This document shows, in pieces, positions 10,531 to 23,510 of a stretch of DNA of 64,000 nt. The translations under genes and the position numbers were made by a program. The notes under the pieces are model-generated. The model made no database searches and had not been told where the DNA came from. It worked only from the letters and a program-made list of their open reading frames with translations. This DNA is from Neoceratodus forsteri (taxonomy: Eukaryota > Chordata > Ceratodontiformes > Ceratodontidae): assembly GCA_016271365.2 (NCBI GenBank), contig JADMNL010000023.1, forward strand, positions 606,146,501 through 606,210,500, in the 5' to 3' direction. Position 1 is the first letter of the stretch; each line of letters starts with the position of its first letter.

Positions 10531-12668
10531 TAGGTATACAGTACATATGCCTACTTTCAGGCATGACCTGGGAGAATTGCAGCCTAACAGCTGCAATACA
10601 GCAACAGTAAACACATCAGGAAAAAGAAGTCTTCAGGGAGTTTCATATAATTGACAAAATAATAAAAACAGTACTGCAATCAAATCCAGTAGTAGGTAAT
10701 GTCACATGTGCTTGCAAAAACTTGGTACAGTGACATAAAGAAAAATAAATCAGTATTCTTCAGACAAAACAGACTGGGAATAGGCTCTGCCTTTCATTTC
10801 CATCAGGTGCAACACATGCTGGCAACAGCTCTAGGCCCCAGACTGTGGACTTTCCAACCACTCCACCAATGGAGGGGCTTCTAACACTAGCTGACCAATG
10901 TCATGCTACCTCGCTTCTCTGTCAAAAACTTAACCAAACCCTTACACTGGAGAAAGCACATATCTGCAGTTATTGGCAGGGAGAACTCCCAGAACTGGGC
11001 AGCCATGAATCCAGAACAGCATTATGGAAAAACCTCCACAAATACCTGAAGCTAGATAGGCTTAGACTGATAGTATGACTTCAGATCTTGGTCCTCCAGA
11101 GCTCAGCTCTGACATCACCTCCCATGGGTCTTGTGCTCAGAGGAGTGGATACGGGCAGACAAGTTTGAAGCAGCTGTTCTACTAAGTCTTTCTTACTCCT
11201 TGGGGTCCTTTCTGTAACCCTGGCATTCCATTAGTATTCAGGTTTAAACCTATGGGCAACTCAAAGGGTGGAGTCTGCACTTGTGGGGACTCATTTGATT
11301 GTAGGGTCAAGCACTATTGCCCCTTTGAGACCTTAGACCTCTTACTAAGACAGATGGAAAGGACACATTTACTCCTTTCATTATCAAGAAGTATACTGAT
11401 TGTTCAGCATCCATGTGATAATAATAAAAATAAGCTATTATGCCTGAAGGGATGGTGACCAGAGGCCTTGGATCTCCAGAGGTTTCCTCACAAGGGTTAT
11501 TATAAAATAAGATTACTGTATGTCATGAGTTGGGTCTGGATTGGCATTTTTTTGTACCTATATCCTAAACTTATCTGTCCATTAATCCAGCTATCATTCC
11601 CCCACTCATTATGAAAATCAGACTTTTGATCACTGTGTTCTTTCACCTTTGATTCTGACCCTCAAGGCATCTTTTCTATGGTATCCTTAGGCAAAGGAAA
11701 CTCCCTCCTGCAGCACCTCGAGGGTGGAACCCTACTCAGGAAAATTTTGTAAATAGGACTTGCCCAAAAGAGCCTATCATGACTAAAAATAAAGTTTTTC
11801 CTGCCTTTTCCAACTCTAGAAAGTTATTTTACCTTCATTGTATCCTGAATGGTTAGCAGTCTCTATAATCAGTACAGAGAATGAATAGTAAGATACTAGA
11901 TTACTGAGCTGTTCAAGGAGTTCAGACAGCACAATTGATGCACATCAAAAAGTGCATTTCACCGAGTGAAATGTACTTTTTACCAGTGTGCATCAGTTTG
12001 TGCTTTTGTCACTGAACCTCAACTCAACTTGAACTTGAAGTATTGTAGTCAGGATGCTTATGCAATGTTGGTTATACTCATAAGTTTCTGACTACTGTAA
12101 AGCACATGATTTTTTTCCTTGCACTATGCTTACAAACATGTAAGAACTGTGCAAGGAGGCTTGCTCTATAATCCTCTGTATACTTACAGGTACCAATGCA
12201 TGTCTTAGTGGTGCTGGTAGAAATCTTTAGGTACAATCTGAGTTGTAAAAGCTACATACGCCTATAGAAAAATGCTTAAAAGATATACTGTTTAGTTACT
12301 ATTCAGCTAATATTACATATATCTTAGATTTCCCTTCCTGTCATTATGAGGAATGTTGTCTAACAACAGGGTCTTAGTCTTTTATAGTTCTTCTACCCTT
12401 GGTTCTTGCTCCCTACTTGAATTCATATCCTCTAGAGCTACAGTACGTCATAGTTAGCCATGGTAATGAGTCATGACTACAATGCCACAAGCAGAGTACA
12501 GAATTATGACCTCAGATGTACTAATGTGCATGTTGTACTGCCAAAATCCTTACAAAGTTCTTGCCTTTTCAGTAAGCGGAGGGAATAGAAAGTGGAGGTG
12601 GTCACCAGGGGAAGAAAGGGCTAGATCTCAAAACAAACAACCCTGTTTAAAAATAGGACATGGGAAAA
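10531..12668. other. Unassigned intergenic stretch with two small hairpins
   Basis: No gene, RNA gene or mobile-element protein recognised. Two hairpins stand out: 11930-12003, whose arms TGATGCAC and AAGTGCATTTCAC are repeated inverted around a 3-base turn, and 12117-12156, with stem CCTTGCAC/GTGCAAGG plus CTTACA/TGTAAG. The last ~100 bases before 12669 may be the 3' untranslated part of a CR1 copy whose tail resumes at 23775. Confidence 0.45.
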
Positions 12669-12681
12669 GATAGAAAATGGG
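12669..12681. repeat. Target-site duplication of L1, left copy
   Basis: GATAGAAAATGGG here corresponds to GTTAGAAAACTGGG at 23775-23788, with one mismatch and one inserted base. It brackets the whole nested L1 block. The target looks like the 3' end of a plus-strand CR1. Confidence 0.65.
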
Positions 12682-12784
12682 TGACATCACTGCTGAAGAT
12701 GGAGGAGTAATACCGGAGTTCCGTGACGCACCTTCTAATTTTCTTTTCCCGCTCTTCAATTGTTTCCTCCAGTTGCTGTTTAGC

Positions 12785-13480
12785 AGGGGAGACAAAGTTA
12801 TTTGCATGGGCAGAGTTAAACAGCAGAAGAATCATGCTCCATTTCAGGCACAAGAGAAGAACTTACCTACAGCTCTTTCTAGCACTGCCTCCCATGATGG
12901 AGAGTTCGGGACCAGAGTCAAGAACTGCAGGTCTATGGATCACGAAACCTGACCCTAGTATCGCTGCAGTGTTGGAACAGTTGCAGGCCTTAGGCAGGAA
13001 AGTCAGAGTCAGCTTGATGAAATTAAAGCCACTATCGGGCTCTTGATGTCAAAATGAGGGAACTGAAATCAAACAGCCTGCCATGGACAGTAGGATTGAC
13101 AGGCTTGAACGACTATAATTAAATTACTGCATTACTCTCACAGGTTGGAGGAAAATGCAAAGATCTTGAGAATAGGTCTGAAGGAACAACCTTCGGTTGT
13201 ATGGACTTCTGGGAGGTAAAGAGTTCTGGGGACCTGGCTGACTTTTACAAGACCTGCTACCCCAAATTTTGAACATTGAGGACATTTGTCCTCTGCCGAT
13301 TGAAAGGGCATAGATCTTTGGCACCATGCCCTACTGATCTGAACTGGAGACCTTGCTCCATGGTGTTATGCCTTTATAACTGTAGAACAAAACAAGAGCT
13401 TCTCACTAGTTCCTGGAAAAAGGAGCACTCTATACCTAGGCAAGAAACTCTGCCTGGATCATGATTTCTTCCAGGATATA
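12785..13480 (+). pseudogene. L1 ORF1 remnant
   Basis: ORF1 of L1 encodes an RNA-binding trimeric protein that coats the element's RNA. The degraded frames here show an N-terminal, Gln-rich segment (KQQKNHAPFQAQEKN near 12830), a coiled-coil-like stretch (about 12960-13140) and an RRM-type block at 13276-13464. The last reads HRSLAPCPTDLNWRP followed by VLCLYNCRTKQELL and SWKKE, matching the order ER(A)HRSL...RP...V..LYNYR.K...L in L1 ORF1. The frame is then cut at about 13490 by the L2-like insertion. The remaining C-terminal part may lie near 15940-16010. Several frameshifts are present. Confidence 0.65.
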
Positions 13481-13489
13481 TACCATAGC

Positions 13490-15905
13490 ATATCATTTTT
13501 ATTTATAAAAGGTGCCTTTCCAATGATCAAGGTGCCTCTACATAACAATAAACAACTCATTAATTAAAAACAGTACATAAAATCACAGAAATCTGAAAAT
13601 GGGAACAAATAAGTACACTAATAGGCAAGATGGTAATATACTCATCATATTATCTCAATATCTAAAATTCATCTGGAAATGCCAGGCTAAACAAATGGGT
13701 TTTAAAGCTGTTTTAAAGCTCTGGATGGTCAGGCACTCTCTTACCCGATAAGGTAGATAATTTCAGAGGGGAAGCCACAAATGCAAAAGAATGGGCCCCA
13801 GATGCTTCAATCACACCCTGGGAATTCTAGCAATCCCACGCCAGTGGGTTGAGCGGTCGGGATGGGCAGTAAGGATGAAGGAGATCTTGCAGGTAGTGAG
13901 AACCTGATTGTGTAGGGCTGTATAGGTCAGCAAACTGATCTTGAAGGTGATACGCCACCGCGCACTAACAGCCAGTGCAGTCTGAGGAGCACAGACGAAT
14001 GTGATTGGTCCTAGAAGTACCAGTCACAAGCCTCGGCAGTCGATTCTGAACCAGCTGCACATGGCTAATCCTACCAGGTCATAATGTTGCACGCTGAACA
14101 AGAGAAGTTATGCCGCATGCAAAATCCGCGCCTGTAGTGGCACTGTGATTTTGTACGCAACATAATGTCTTGCCATTATGACCCCATGCCAGTGGCAAAT
14201 ATCAACCCCAGTACCCTAGATAAATGGCATTGCAGTTGTCAAGGTGTGAGGTCACAAAGGCATGGACCAACATTGGAAGAACATCAGAAGGGACCAGGTG
14301 CTTTACTCGGGCAATATTCCTCAGATGGGAAAAAGAGGTCTTGATAACAGCTGGCACCTGTGCATTAGGGTGAAACCGCCATCAAAGATAATGCCCAGGT
14401 TACGCACCTGATCTGAGGCAACCAGCTAGACACCCCCAAGTTAAAGCCAAGAGGATTGTCCTGCTGACAACCCCACCTCCTGATGATCTGGGTCCACCAC
14501 CAACACCACAGTTTTAGCCAGGTTCAACTGCAGGAGGCTAGCACTCATCCAGTCCTGGATCTCGACAGGCAGTTGTTAAACACTGAGAGGACATCTCCTG
14601 TTCAGATACAAAAGACATGTACAGTTGGGTATCATCTGCATAGCAGTGAAAACTCAAACCATGCCATCTAATAATGTCTCCTAATGGCAGCATGTACACT
14701 GCAAACAACATGGGTGACAAATGGAGCCCTGTAGTACCCGACAGGATAGGGGAGAGGATCAGTGGAATAAACCCAGTGACCACTCTCTGCACCCTACCCT
14801 CAAAGAAGGATCAAAACCATCTGAGAACAGTGCCTGACAGTCCACAAAATGAACTTCAGGCACTCCAGCAGCACACCATGGTCCACAGTGTCAAATGCCG
14901 CTGAAAGATCAAGGAGGACCAAAATGGAACAAGTCCTCTGATCTCTCGCTATTAGGAGATCATTTAGCACCCAAATGAGGGCCTCTCAGTCCTATGCCTC
15001 ATCCTAAATCTGACTGAGAGAGTCATAGACATCGTGGGTGGATAAGTGATCATCGAGCTGCAGTGCAACCACCTTCTCTATAACCCTAACCCACAAAGGG
15101 CAGGTTAGAGACAGGTCTGTAGTTGGTCAGACAGTCTGGATCAAGGGAGGGCTTTTCAGAAGCAGTCACACAACCGCCTCCTTCAGGGAGACAGGAAGAC
15201 CCCATCTCTAATGATTTCTAGACTATCTCGGTCAGAATCGGGATGATCTCATCAATATACCCCACAAGGAGACACATTGGGCCTGGATCCAAACTACAGC
15301 TGGTTGACCACAAAGTCTGGATAATCTGGATAATCCTCATGACATTCATTCAGGTTGGCTGAAGTCAGACCAGGTAAACTGTGCATTTGCAACCTCTTGC
15401 CAACCTCCACAAAACCCAATAGAGGGGCCTAAGCAGATGCTAGACCTGATGTTGGCAACCTTATCCGCGAAAACCAAGCAAACTCATCACACTTCTCTTG
15501 AGACAAGGCTCCACCAGGCTGCAGACAGACTGGATTGCACAATCTGTTGACAGTCTGCAAGAGCTGAACTAGTTGTTTTGCACAGCGGCAATCTCCCTGG
15601 ACAGGAATTCTGCCTTCTTATAAGTGATTGTCGATTGATGGACCATAATGGTCCTTCAATCTAAGTCTGTCAACCTCCAGGCCAGACTTCCATCCAAGCC
15701 CTCTCTAACCTTTGACACACTCTCCTCAGCTCCTTCAGGTCCCATCAAGCTGTGGGGACCTTGGCAAAGAGTGAGGGTTTGAGCATGAGCAGGAGCAATG
15801 GATAGTCCAAGGGTCTTCGACAATGTAGAATCAGCTACACAGGAATTGCAATCCTGTAAGCTTTGGTCCCCAGTAGAGCAGGTGGATGTCTCAGAGCTGC
15901 GAGAA
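13490..15905 (-). mobile_element. L2-like LINE, antisense, nested in L1
   Basis: The 3' end is at the left (TTTTTATTTATAAAAGGTGCC near 13490). It is shared with a second fragment at 37266-37805, which has the same AAGCTCTGGA(T/C), CTGGGAAT, TAGCAATCCC and TAGGGCT(G/T)TATAGGTCAGC blocks. On the reverse strand at 14538-14792 the reverse-transcriptase core reads [21 protein letters not shown], the form typical of vertebrate L2-group LINEs ([19 protein letters not shown]). Coding similarity continues to about 15760. It inserted into L1 ORF1 and is itself mutated. The right boundary is approximate. Confidence 0.75.
14538..14792 (-). pseudogene. Reverse-transcriptase fragment of L2-like LINE
   Basis: This segment encodes the fingers-palm part of the reverse transcriptase that copies LINE RNA at the target site. 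The frame shows [14 protein letters not shown], then [11 protein letters not shown], which contains the catalytic YADD of RT block C with two Asp residues intact. Upstream of it the PQGS block has been lost to a frameshift. It extends to EQEMSSQCL before the frame leaves similarity. The antisense orientation and 3' sequence make it part of the element at 13490-15905. Confidence 0.75.
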
Positions 15906-17285
15906 AGACAGTTATAAAAGGATACCTGGACAAAGACTTCTCCAGCAGGGAAGAAACATCACTCAGAACAAGTGCTAGCAGAGATTAAGGAATTACTATA
16001 AATCTTCAGAAGAGAAGAGAAGAGAAAACTTGAATGTATACAGGGATCTAATTGAACTTTTGAAATGGGCTGGACTGGGTCCTCGTCGCTGGACTGTGCC
16101 ATGTTAAATTCTCCTGGATTAAGATTAAGAGGATTTCGAGGATTTCTAGGTTATGCTACAAGGCATACTGTGTTTTACCCTCCCTTCCTTTTTGTTTTTT
16201 TCCCTTTTCTTTTACTTTTCTACAGGTGGAGTAGACTCCAAGATATTTTCAGACCTGGAGTGATGCTGAACTGGAAGATGGCGACGGCATGGGGTCTTGA
16301 GGTTTAGCCTTTTAAAACTGGTACTTTGGTTATAGATTATTTTATTTTGGAGGGAAAGAGGTTTAGTGACTGATACTTGGCTTTACATTACTGGGAGGAG
16401 AGAGGGACAGACAGAGGAGGGTCCTGAACTTTGAAGGGTTTGGATGGCTTCATTTCAGTTTTTCTACCTTGTGGCTAATTTCTATGTCCTGAGAGGACAC
16501 TTTCCTGTATTTTCCATATTATATTTTCTCCTCCTTGTACCAGGGAGGAGGGGGCAGGATTTCAGAGGTGGAAATAAAATCTGTTGTTGTTGGCTCACCA
16601 CTTATGAAGTGGCTTGAGGGATGGAGGGACTTATTATTCTTTGTTCTAAGTTTAAACATAGCTGTAAAAGTTTGAAGGGTGAATTCTTTTCAGAGGATTG
16701 TTGGAGACCTCCATTCTTTTCCTTTGAGGGTTTTTTGTTTATCTTCTTTTCAGATCTTCTGCCTGTGAGTACACTCCGGCTTGGAGCTGACATAGTTTCT
16801 TTTCTAGACACAGCAGAAGTCTTAGAGGGCTCCTTCTTACTTCAGAGGTATAAGTCTATGGGTCTTAAGTTTGGGTGGGGGATGTCACTTTGTTGTAAGC
16901 TTTGAGGTGTTATACAGAATCGAGGTGGGCATCACCAGAGGTTTAGCGTATGGAGGACAGTGTGTGTGAGGACTTTCTTCTGGAGGGTGGATGGACCCAC
17001 AATCACTATTTGCCCCAGATGGGGAGGTCGAACACCTCTCAGGGAACCTGGGTGGTTCCCGTGTTTGGTTAACATCCAGATGGGCTTTTTCCTTGGAGTT
17101 CGGATTAAACTTTTTGTGGTTCCAATTTTCTCGGGGTTGGTTGGTTGATGGGGAAGGGGATGGAATTTGAGTCATTCATTATGGGTAAGGCTTATGTTAA
17201 TGAGGTGGAAGTGCTAGTTGTTAACCGTCAATTGTGTTTAAGAGAATCACACTGATTTTGTTCTGGATAATTCTTTTTCCTATAG
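15906..17285 (+). other. L1 inter-ORF and late ORF1 region
   Basis: This lies between the L2-like insertion and the ORF2 start. A short frame near 15940-16010 (SPAGKKHHSEQVLAEIKELL) looks like the C-terminal part of L1 ORF1. The rest is non-coding L1 sequence with a T/C-rich tract at 16179-16222 and several T/G-rich blocks. Open frames at 16621-16905 and 16602-16811 have no recognisable motif. Confidence 0.4.
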
Positions 17286-17371
17286 ATGGTTTCTCTGACA
17301 GTAGGTTCACTAAATGTGAATGGTTTAAAACAGTGTGTTAAGCACAGGATACTCCAGGAGCTCAGGCATTT

Positions 17372-17385
17372 GAAATGTGGTGTTG
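17372..17385. repeat. Target-site duplication, left copy (SINE at 17386-17894)
   Basis: GAAATGTGGTGTTG here and GAAATGTGATGTTG at 17895-17908 differ at one of 14 positions. Confidence 0.9.
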
Positions 17386-17894
17386 CCAGCCCATTAGCAC
17401 AGTGGTTGGATTTCCGCTTCTGACACCCTCGACCCGGTTCGGAATGGACCCAGGTCATTGAGGGCTGGCCAGGAGAGAAGGATCGAGCATCCCAGGAACT
17501 GATCTCCTTCTCCAGGAAAAGTGCAGGAGTGTGTCCAGTGCTTGATAGACCCCAGGTGAAGGCCAGAGGTACTACAGTGACTGACACCATAATGTAATAT
17601 ATGAGGGGCGGGGCAGATGCTGGTCATCATTGCATGTCCCCACCCCTGCATATAGGGGGACAAAAGCCAGCTGCCTGCTGCCTTGATGATGCCTGCCCCT
17701 TCACTCTGATGAGCTCCCAGGCTGGCTCCTGACCTATCCCATCGCTTGAGACACTTAGTGCTAGTGCCGTAACCCTGCCCTGGGGGTAAGCCAGGAGTAT
17801 CAGAGTCATGGATAATGTGGTAGTGGGAGTGCAGGGGCTGTGACTGAGGCAGAAAGAATGTCGGCACGGCAGCACCAAAAAAAAAAAAAAAAAG
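17386..17894 (+). mobile_element. Long tRNA-derived SINE, nested in L1 ORF2
   Basis: The head has an A box TAGCACAGTGG at 17395-17405 and a B-box-like GGTTCGGAATGG at 17436-17447, spaced as in tRNA genes and suitable for RNA polymerase III. Complementary GCCAGCCC (17385-17392) and GGGCTGGC (17462-17469) flank the head like an extended acceptor stem. A body of about 400 bp follows, then a poly-A tail at 17877-17894. A 14-bp duplication flanks it, and it interrupts the L1 endonuclease. It is the same family as 1706-2298. The 509-bp length is unusual for a tRNA SINE. No protein is encoded. Confidence 0.88.
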
Positions 17895-20800
17895 AAATGT
17901 GATGTTGGGTTTTACAGGAAACCAGAGCTTTGACCTTGAACATGGTAAACTTCATAGATCCTGGGTGGAAAGGTGTTTTGGCTTCATACCCATCATCTAA
18001 GAAGGCTGGGGTAGTGGTGTTGCTTTGGAGAGGCCTCTCTTTCCAGGTACAACAGGTTTATAGTGATAAAGAGGTAGATATGTAGGAGTGACAGGGACTT
18101 ATATGGGGCACTGTGTACACCTTGTCTCTGTATATGCTCTGACTCCCTACTTTGGTAATAATTTTAGGCATTTGTTTTGCTTTCTGGAATCGCATCCCGA
18201 TGGCTTACTTTTATGCATGAGGGATTGGAACTGCATAGAGAATCATAGCTTGATAGATCCCAGCTACTAAATTGGGAGGTAGGGTGGGCTCTAAACGTTC
18301 AGTATCTTTACTGTTGGAGGAGGGCTGGGTAGATCCTTGGTGATTATGTTTTCCCACAGAGATTATGCTTTTATTCCTCTTTGACTAATTCGTATATAAG
18401 GTTGGACCACTTTTATACACAGAAGAGTTTATCACATTTATTTCCAGAATTCCAGATTTGCCCAGTTACTATTTCAGACCATGCTTTGGTATAGGGGCCA
18501 TTAGAGTGGCTTTCAGAGAATATCAGAAGGTCTATGGCATCTTAATGTTGGCCTACCAAGAGATATGACTCTGGTTGCTAAGCTTAAAGAGGTCATTCAG
18601 TCATTCAGGTGGAGAATGAATGCTTGGTTTGCCCTCTAAAATTTGTTTGGGATGGGCTAAAAGTGGTATTAAAGGTCACTTAATTACTTTTGCATTTCTT
18701 TAAAATAAGGAATACTGGGCTTCGTAGGTGTTCTAGAAACTAAACTCCAATGCTTATAAGAGATTCATAAAGGACAAGAGTCCAATCTACTTTAGAGTGA
18801 CTTAAATCTGTTAGAGAAAGTTTAAGCTAGGAGTTGTCCGGAAAGTAGAAAACTCTTTACGATTCCTCCATCAGAAATATTACGTGAGGGGGGTAAGGCA
18901 GGTTGCTTGCTATTCAATTGCACGAGAAGGAGGCCGATAGATACATACCTCTTCTTATCCCAGACTCTCCCAATCCAGCTAATCATATTGAACCTAAGCA
19001 GACAGTGCAGGATTTTCTTGAACATTACCAACAATTGTACTCTAGAGAGAGGGCAGACTATGAAGAACATGTGTACAGATTTTGAATAATCTGGATTTAC
19101 CAACCTTATCTCCTGAACAATGGCATTATTTAGATGCCCTTTACAGAAGCATATATTCTGGCTACCATTAAGTCTTTAAAGTCTGGAAATCACCTGGACC
19201 AGATGGTTTTATCCCAGAATTTCATAAATGTTTGCTTCTAATGTAGCCCCTGCTGACTAAAATTTGTAATATGGCACATCAGCCTGGATCCCTGTCTGGG
19301 TCTTGGGATGAGGTGATAATTACTGTTTTACCTAAGCCAGGGAAGAACTTAATATTCCAGTTATTGCCCATTTCTCTGCTCAATTATGATTCTAAAGTGT
19401 TTACCAAAACAATCAGTATGAGGTTACAAGCAGTTATCCTCTTTAATTCACAAAGACCAGACTGGTTTTATTCTGGGTAGATACCATCGGATAATGTCCA
19501 GAAGCTGTTAAATGTAATTTGGCATCAAAAATTGGCAGAGAGGTGAGGTGGGGACAGTGGTTTCAATCGATGTGGAAAAGGCATTCGAATGCCTGGATTG
19601 GGTGTTCTTGCATGGTGTTCTGGGGCATTTTGGTTTGTCCCAAATTTCATAGTTAGGTAGTCAATATGCATGTATCTCCTATGCCCATGTAAAGGTTAAT
19701 GGTTTGTTTTCCCTTAGACTGAAGATTGGGAGAGGCACCAGTCAAAGTGTCCCTGTCTCTGCTTTGTTTGTCCTGAGAGCAGAGTTTTGTGTCTCTGTTC
19801 AGACAGGCCCAGGATCTTCAAGGTATTCAGGTGGTGGGTGAAGAGCTCAGATCTCACAATATGCTGATGATACCCTATTATATTTAGCAGACCCTCATAG
19901 GACTCTTCCCTAGCTAAATGGCTACTGTTTGATTATGGTTCCCTTTCAGGGTTTAAAGTTAATGAGAGTAAAACTGAGATTTTGTTTTGGGTAATTCCTT
20001 AAACAATGCCCACTTTGCTGAGGGAGGTTTCTGTAGAGTTTTAGAGGGTTTCAGATACCAAGGTATTTGGAGCCCCAAAAACTCTCAGATTTGTTTAAGA
20101 CAAATTATGGGAAACTACTGGATGAGGTAAAAGCTGATTGAAGTCGATGTAAAACTTCCAACTATCCGTAGGTGGTAGGGTTGACTCAGTCGAATGAACG
20201 TTCTACCCAGGTTTTTATTCTTTTCTCTACTCTGCCTATCACTCTCTGAAAGGTCTTTCTGGTTAGACCTTCAGAAATTGCTCAGTAACTTTATTTGGAA
20301 TGGGAGAAGACCATGGATTAGGTGGAGGGTTATGTCAGTTTCCAAGGATAAGGGGGAGCCGCAGTCTGGATTTTAAACGCTTATATAGAGCAGCCCAGCT
20401 TAGTGTTTTCAGCTCTTCTTTTAGTCAGACCTCCAAGTTGGGTATGAATAGAATCAGAATCCTAGCCCCCCTTCAAATTTCTGATCTTCCGTGGGTGGAT
20501 GGTTCTTGACTTACACTTAAAATTTCTAATTCCTGGGCAGCTCACTTGGTCTGAATATGGTGAGAAATATGTAAAAGTTCACACTTTTGGGATGGGATTG
20601 AGGAGGAACCTATAACTTCTTGCATTAGACCCTCTTCAAGGCTTTAGGACTATGGCTTCTTATCTTGGATGAAGTTGGGATTACAGAAAGTTGGGCAACT
20701 GTTAGAGAGGGCTTTCAAAACTTTTTCAGAGCGGAGTAAGAATTTGGAATTCTATCTCACGATCATCTTTTGGATATTTTCAGATTAGGCATTATGTGGT

Positions 20801-21510
20801 AACGAAATTGAATAAGACAGCTTTCTTAGAGAAAGTGAACCCTATTCACCTTGTTTTTAAATCTCTGAGGTGCTCTGTGGAAGGTCGAGGTGCTATATCT
20901 AAGATCTAAAAACTTTTAGAGGAATGTGGAGAAAACCACTTCTGTCAGGTTAAGCATAGATGGGAAGCAAAGGCAGGGGTCCAGTTGCTAGAGTCAGAGT
21001 GGAATCAAATTTGGCACGGTATTCATATTACAACTTCCTCTCAAGGTGGCAAGAATTCCGTGGAGGGTGGCCATTCAGTACTTCTATACCCCAGATAGGG
21101 TTGAGTACTTAGGAGGGGGAGCACGGATGAATGCAGGAAAAGGTGTGGGGACCATGGTCTTTTACTCATATTTTCTGGCATTGTCCTAAGTTAACTTCTT
21201 ATTAACAGGATATAGCAGAGACAGCAAGATATATTTTTAAGGTCCACATTCCTGTCTCTTTGTATACTTGGATTTTGAGTTACCACCAGCTACTCTAAAG
21301 GGTAGATCCTTTTTATATCTTTTTGTATTTTGGTAGGTAACATTAAAACTATGACTCAACTGCAGTTGTCTAGTTCACTCCCTCTTGGGAACTGTGGCTA
21401 AAAAATTGTTATAAGATTTTGGACATGGAACGAATCAAAGCTTCCTTTGGCCTATGGCTAGAGAAGTTTAAAGCTAGGTGACTCCCATTTTTTTCATTTT
21501 ATGGCTGAGT

Positions 21511-23510
21511 TACATAGAAACATAGAAACATAGAGTTTGATGGCAGATAAGGACCACTTGGCCACCCAGTCTGCTGATTTCCCTACCTATTGGATAAGCT
21601 GCAGATTCTAGTTAACCAACAGCCTACTTCCTGCAACCCCCACTATAATTGCCTTATGTCTGTCCAATGCATGTTTGAATTCCCCACTGCTTTAGACCCT
21701 ACAACCTCTCCAGGAAGGCGGTTCCATGCATCCACCACTCTCCATGAAAAAATTTCTCACGTTACCCCTAGGCAGTCCCCTCTAACTTTAAATTGTGTCC
21801 CTTGTTCTTACACATCTCTTTTCTGAAAGATTCTACCCTCCTGGACTTTGTTGATTCCCTTGAGGTACTTAAAAGTTTCTATCATGTCCCCCTGTCCCTC
21901 CTTTCATCAAGGGTATATATATAAGCTCTCTCAGTCTCTCTTCATATGGTTTCTGATGTAGACCCTGCACCATTTTAGTTGCCCTCCATTGGACTGCTTC
22001 CATCCTGTCTATGTCCTTGCGTAGATGAGGTCTCCAAACTGCACGCAGTACTCAGATGGGGTCTCATCAACTGTCTGTACAGAGGGATAACCACTTCCTT
22101 TTCTACTTGTGATGCCCCTCCTATGCATCCCAGTATCCCCTGGCTCTCTTACTGACTTCTCACATTGCTTACCCACCTTTAGGTCATCTGATATGACTAC
22201 ACCCAGATCCCTTTCCATTATTGTTGTTGTTAGTACCTCCCTGCTATTGTGTACTCTTCTCCTGGATTTTATTTCCCAGGTGCATTACTTTGCACTTCTT
22301 TGCATTGAATCTAAGTTGCATATGTCTGACCATTCCTCCAACCTTGCCAAGTCCTTCTCATCCTTTCTACCCCCTTGTGTATCAACTCTGTTACAGATCT
22401 TTGTGTCATCTGCAAAGAGGCATGCCTTTCCTTCAGAGCCTCTGCAATGTCACCTATAAAGGCGTTAAAGAGGACTGGACCCAATGCTGAGCCTGAGGGT
22501 ACTCCACTAAGTTTACCCCCCTTTCTTCAGAATGTGTTCCATTCACTATTACCTTCTGTGTCCTGTTGTGCAGCCAGTTTGCTACTCAGGCTACCACCCT
22601 GGACCCACTCCCAGGCTGGCTAACTTGATTATTAATCTTTGTGGGGACTGTGTCAAATGCCTTGCTAAAGTCTAGGTAGGCCATATCCACAGCCCCTCCC
22701 TGGTCTATTACTTTGGTCACCCTGTCAAAGAAATCGATTAGATTCATCTGACATGACCTTCCTGCTGTGAATCCATGCTGCTTTGGGTCCTGTGCCCCTG
22801 CTGGCCTCTAGGTACTGAACAATTCTTTCTTTCAGAAGTGATTCCATCATTTTCCCCACCACTGAGGTCAAACTGACAGGTCTGTAGTTTCCTGCTTCTG
22901 CCTTGCTCCCACTTTTGTGAAGGGAATCACATCTGCCCTCCTCCAGTCCTCAGGTACCACCCCATCTTCCCATGATTTGTTAAAAGTGTAGGTTAATGGT
23001 GTCACTAGGTCCTGCCTTAGCTCTTTAGGATTCTAGGGTGAATCCCGCCAGCCCCTATTGCTTTGTCCACCTTGAGTTTTAAGAGTTCTTTCAGGACTCT
23101 TCTTCTGTAAATGGACTCTTATGCCAACCTCTCACTCCAGAGTGTTTACTGTTTGGTTTAGGTAACTCTCCTCTTCTTCTTTGTGAATACTGAGCAAAAG
23201 TATTCATTCAGTATCTCTGCCTTTTCACTGTCTCCCTCTGCCCACCTCCCTCTCTTTATTAATCTTCACTATCCCTCCCTTAACCTTTCTATGCTCCCTA
23301 ATGTACCTATAAAAGGTTTTATCCCTTCTTAACTGAGTTGGCTATCTTTTCCTTGGTTTGGGCCTTTGCTTTTCTGACTGCTTCCCGCCTTCTTTTCTGC
23401 TTTTAATTGATACAGTTCCCTGTCGTAAAAATTGTCTGTGATTCCTTATACTTTTTGAATGCAGCCTTTTCTCCTTAACCTTCCTGACACCTCTTTTGAG
23501 AACCATAGTG
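21511..23510 (-). mobile_element. CR1 LINE, 5'-truncated, antisense, nested in L1
   Basis: Its 3' end at 21511 shows the (ACATAGAA)n-like tail, followed by the block for GCAGATAAGGACC. On the reverse strand at 22009-22218 the C-terminal RT region reads ERDLGVVISDDLKVGKQCEK, then HRRGITSRK and a degraded EYCVQF. That order is diagnostic of vertebrate CR1 (EKDLGV...DLK...QC...IKR...[19 protein letters not shown]). The similarity ends on the right at AGAACCATAGTGG (23499-23511), a position that is internal in the CR1 at 26130. This copy is therefore 5'-truncated. L1 sequence resumes immediately after it. Confidence 0.85.

Larger units (their letters stand above)
17286..21505 (+). pseudogene. L1 ORF2 remnant (endonuclease and reverse transcriptase)
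   Basis: ORF2 encodes an APE-type endonuclease and a reverse transcriptase. The start MVSLTVGSLNVNGLKQ at 17286 is the canonical L1 endonuclease opening (LN.NGL). It is broken at 17372-17908 by a SINE and its target duplication. It resumes with SWVERCFGF and an NxxEN-like RDWNC near 18228 (normally GDWN or GDFN). The RT has SPGPDGFIPEF at 19190-19222, SIDVEKAF near 19566, and QYADDTLLYLADP with YADD at 19860-19871. GFKVNESKTEIL follows near 19949. The C-terminal FIWNGRRPWIRW region is near 20289, and ERIKASFGLWLEKF is near 21430. Many shifts and stops occur. The 3' coding end is cut by CR1. Confidence 0.9.

Noticed and set aside
19860..19871. Intact YADD as sign of an active L1
   Set aside because: The surrounding ORF2 has many stops and shifts and three nested insertions.
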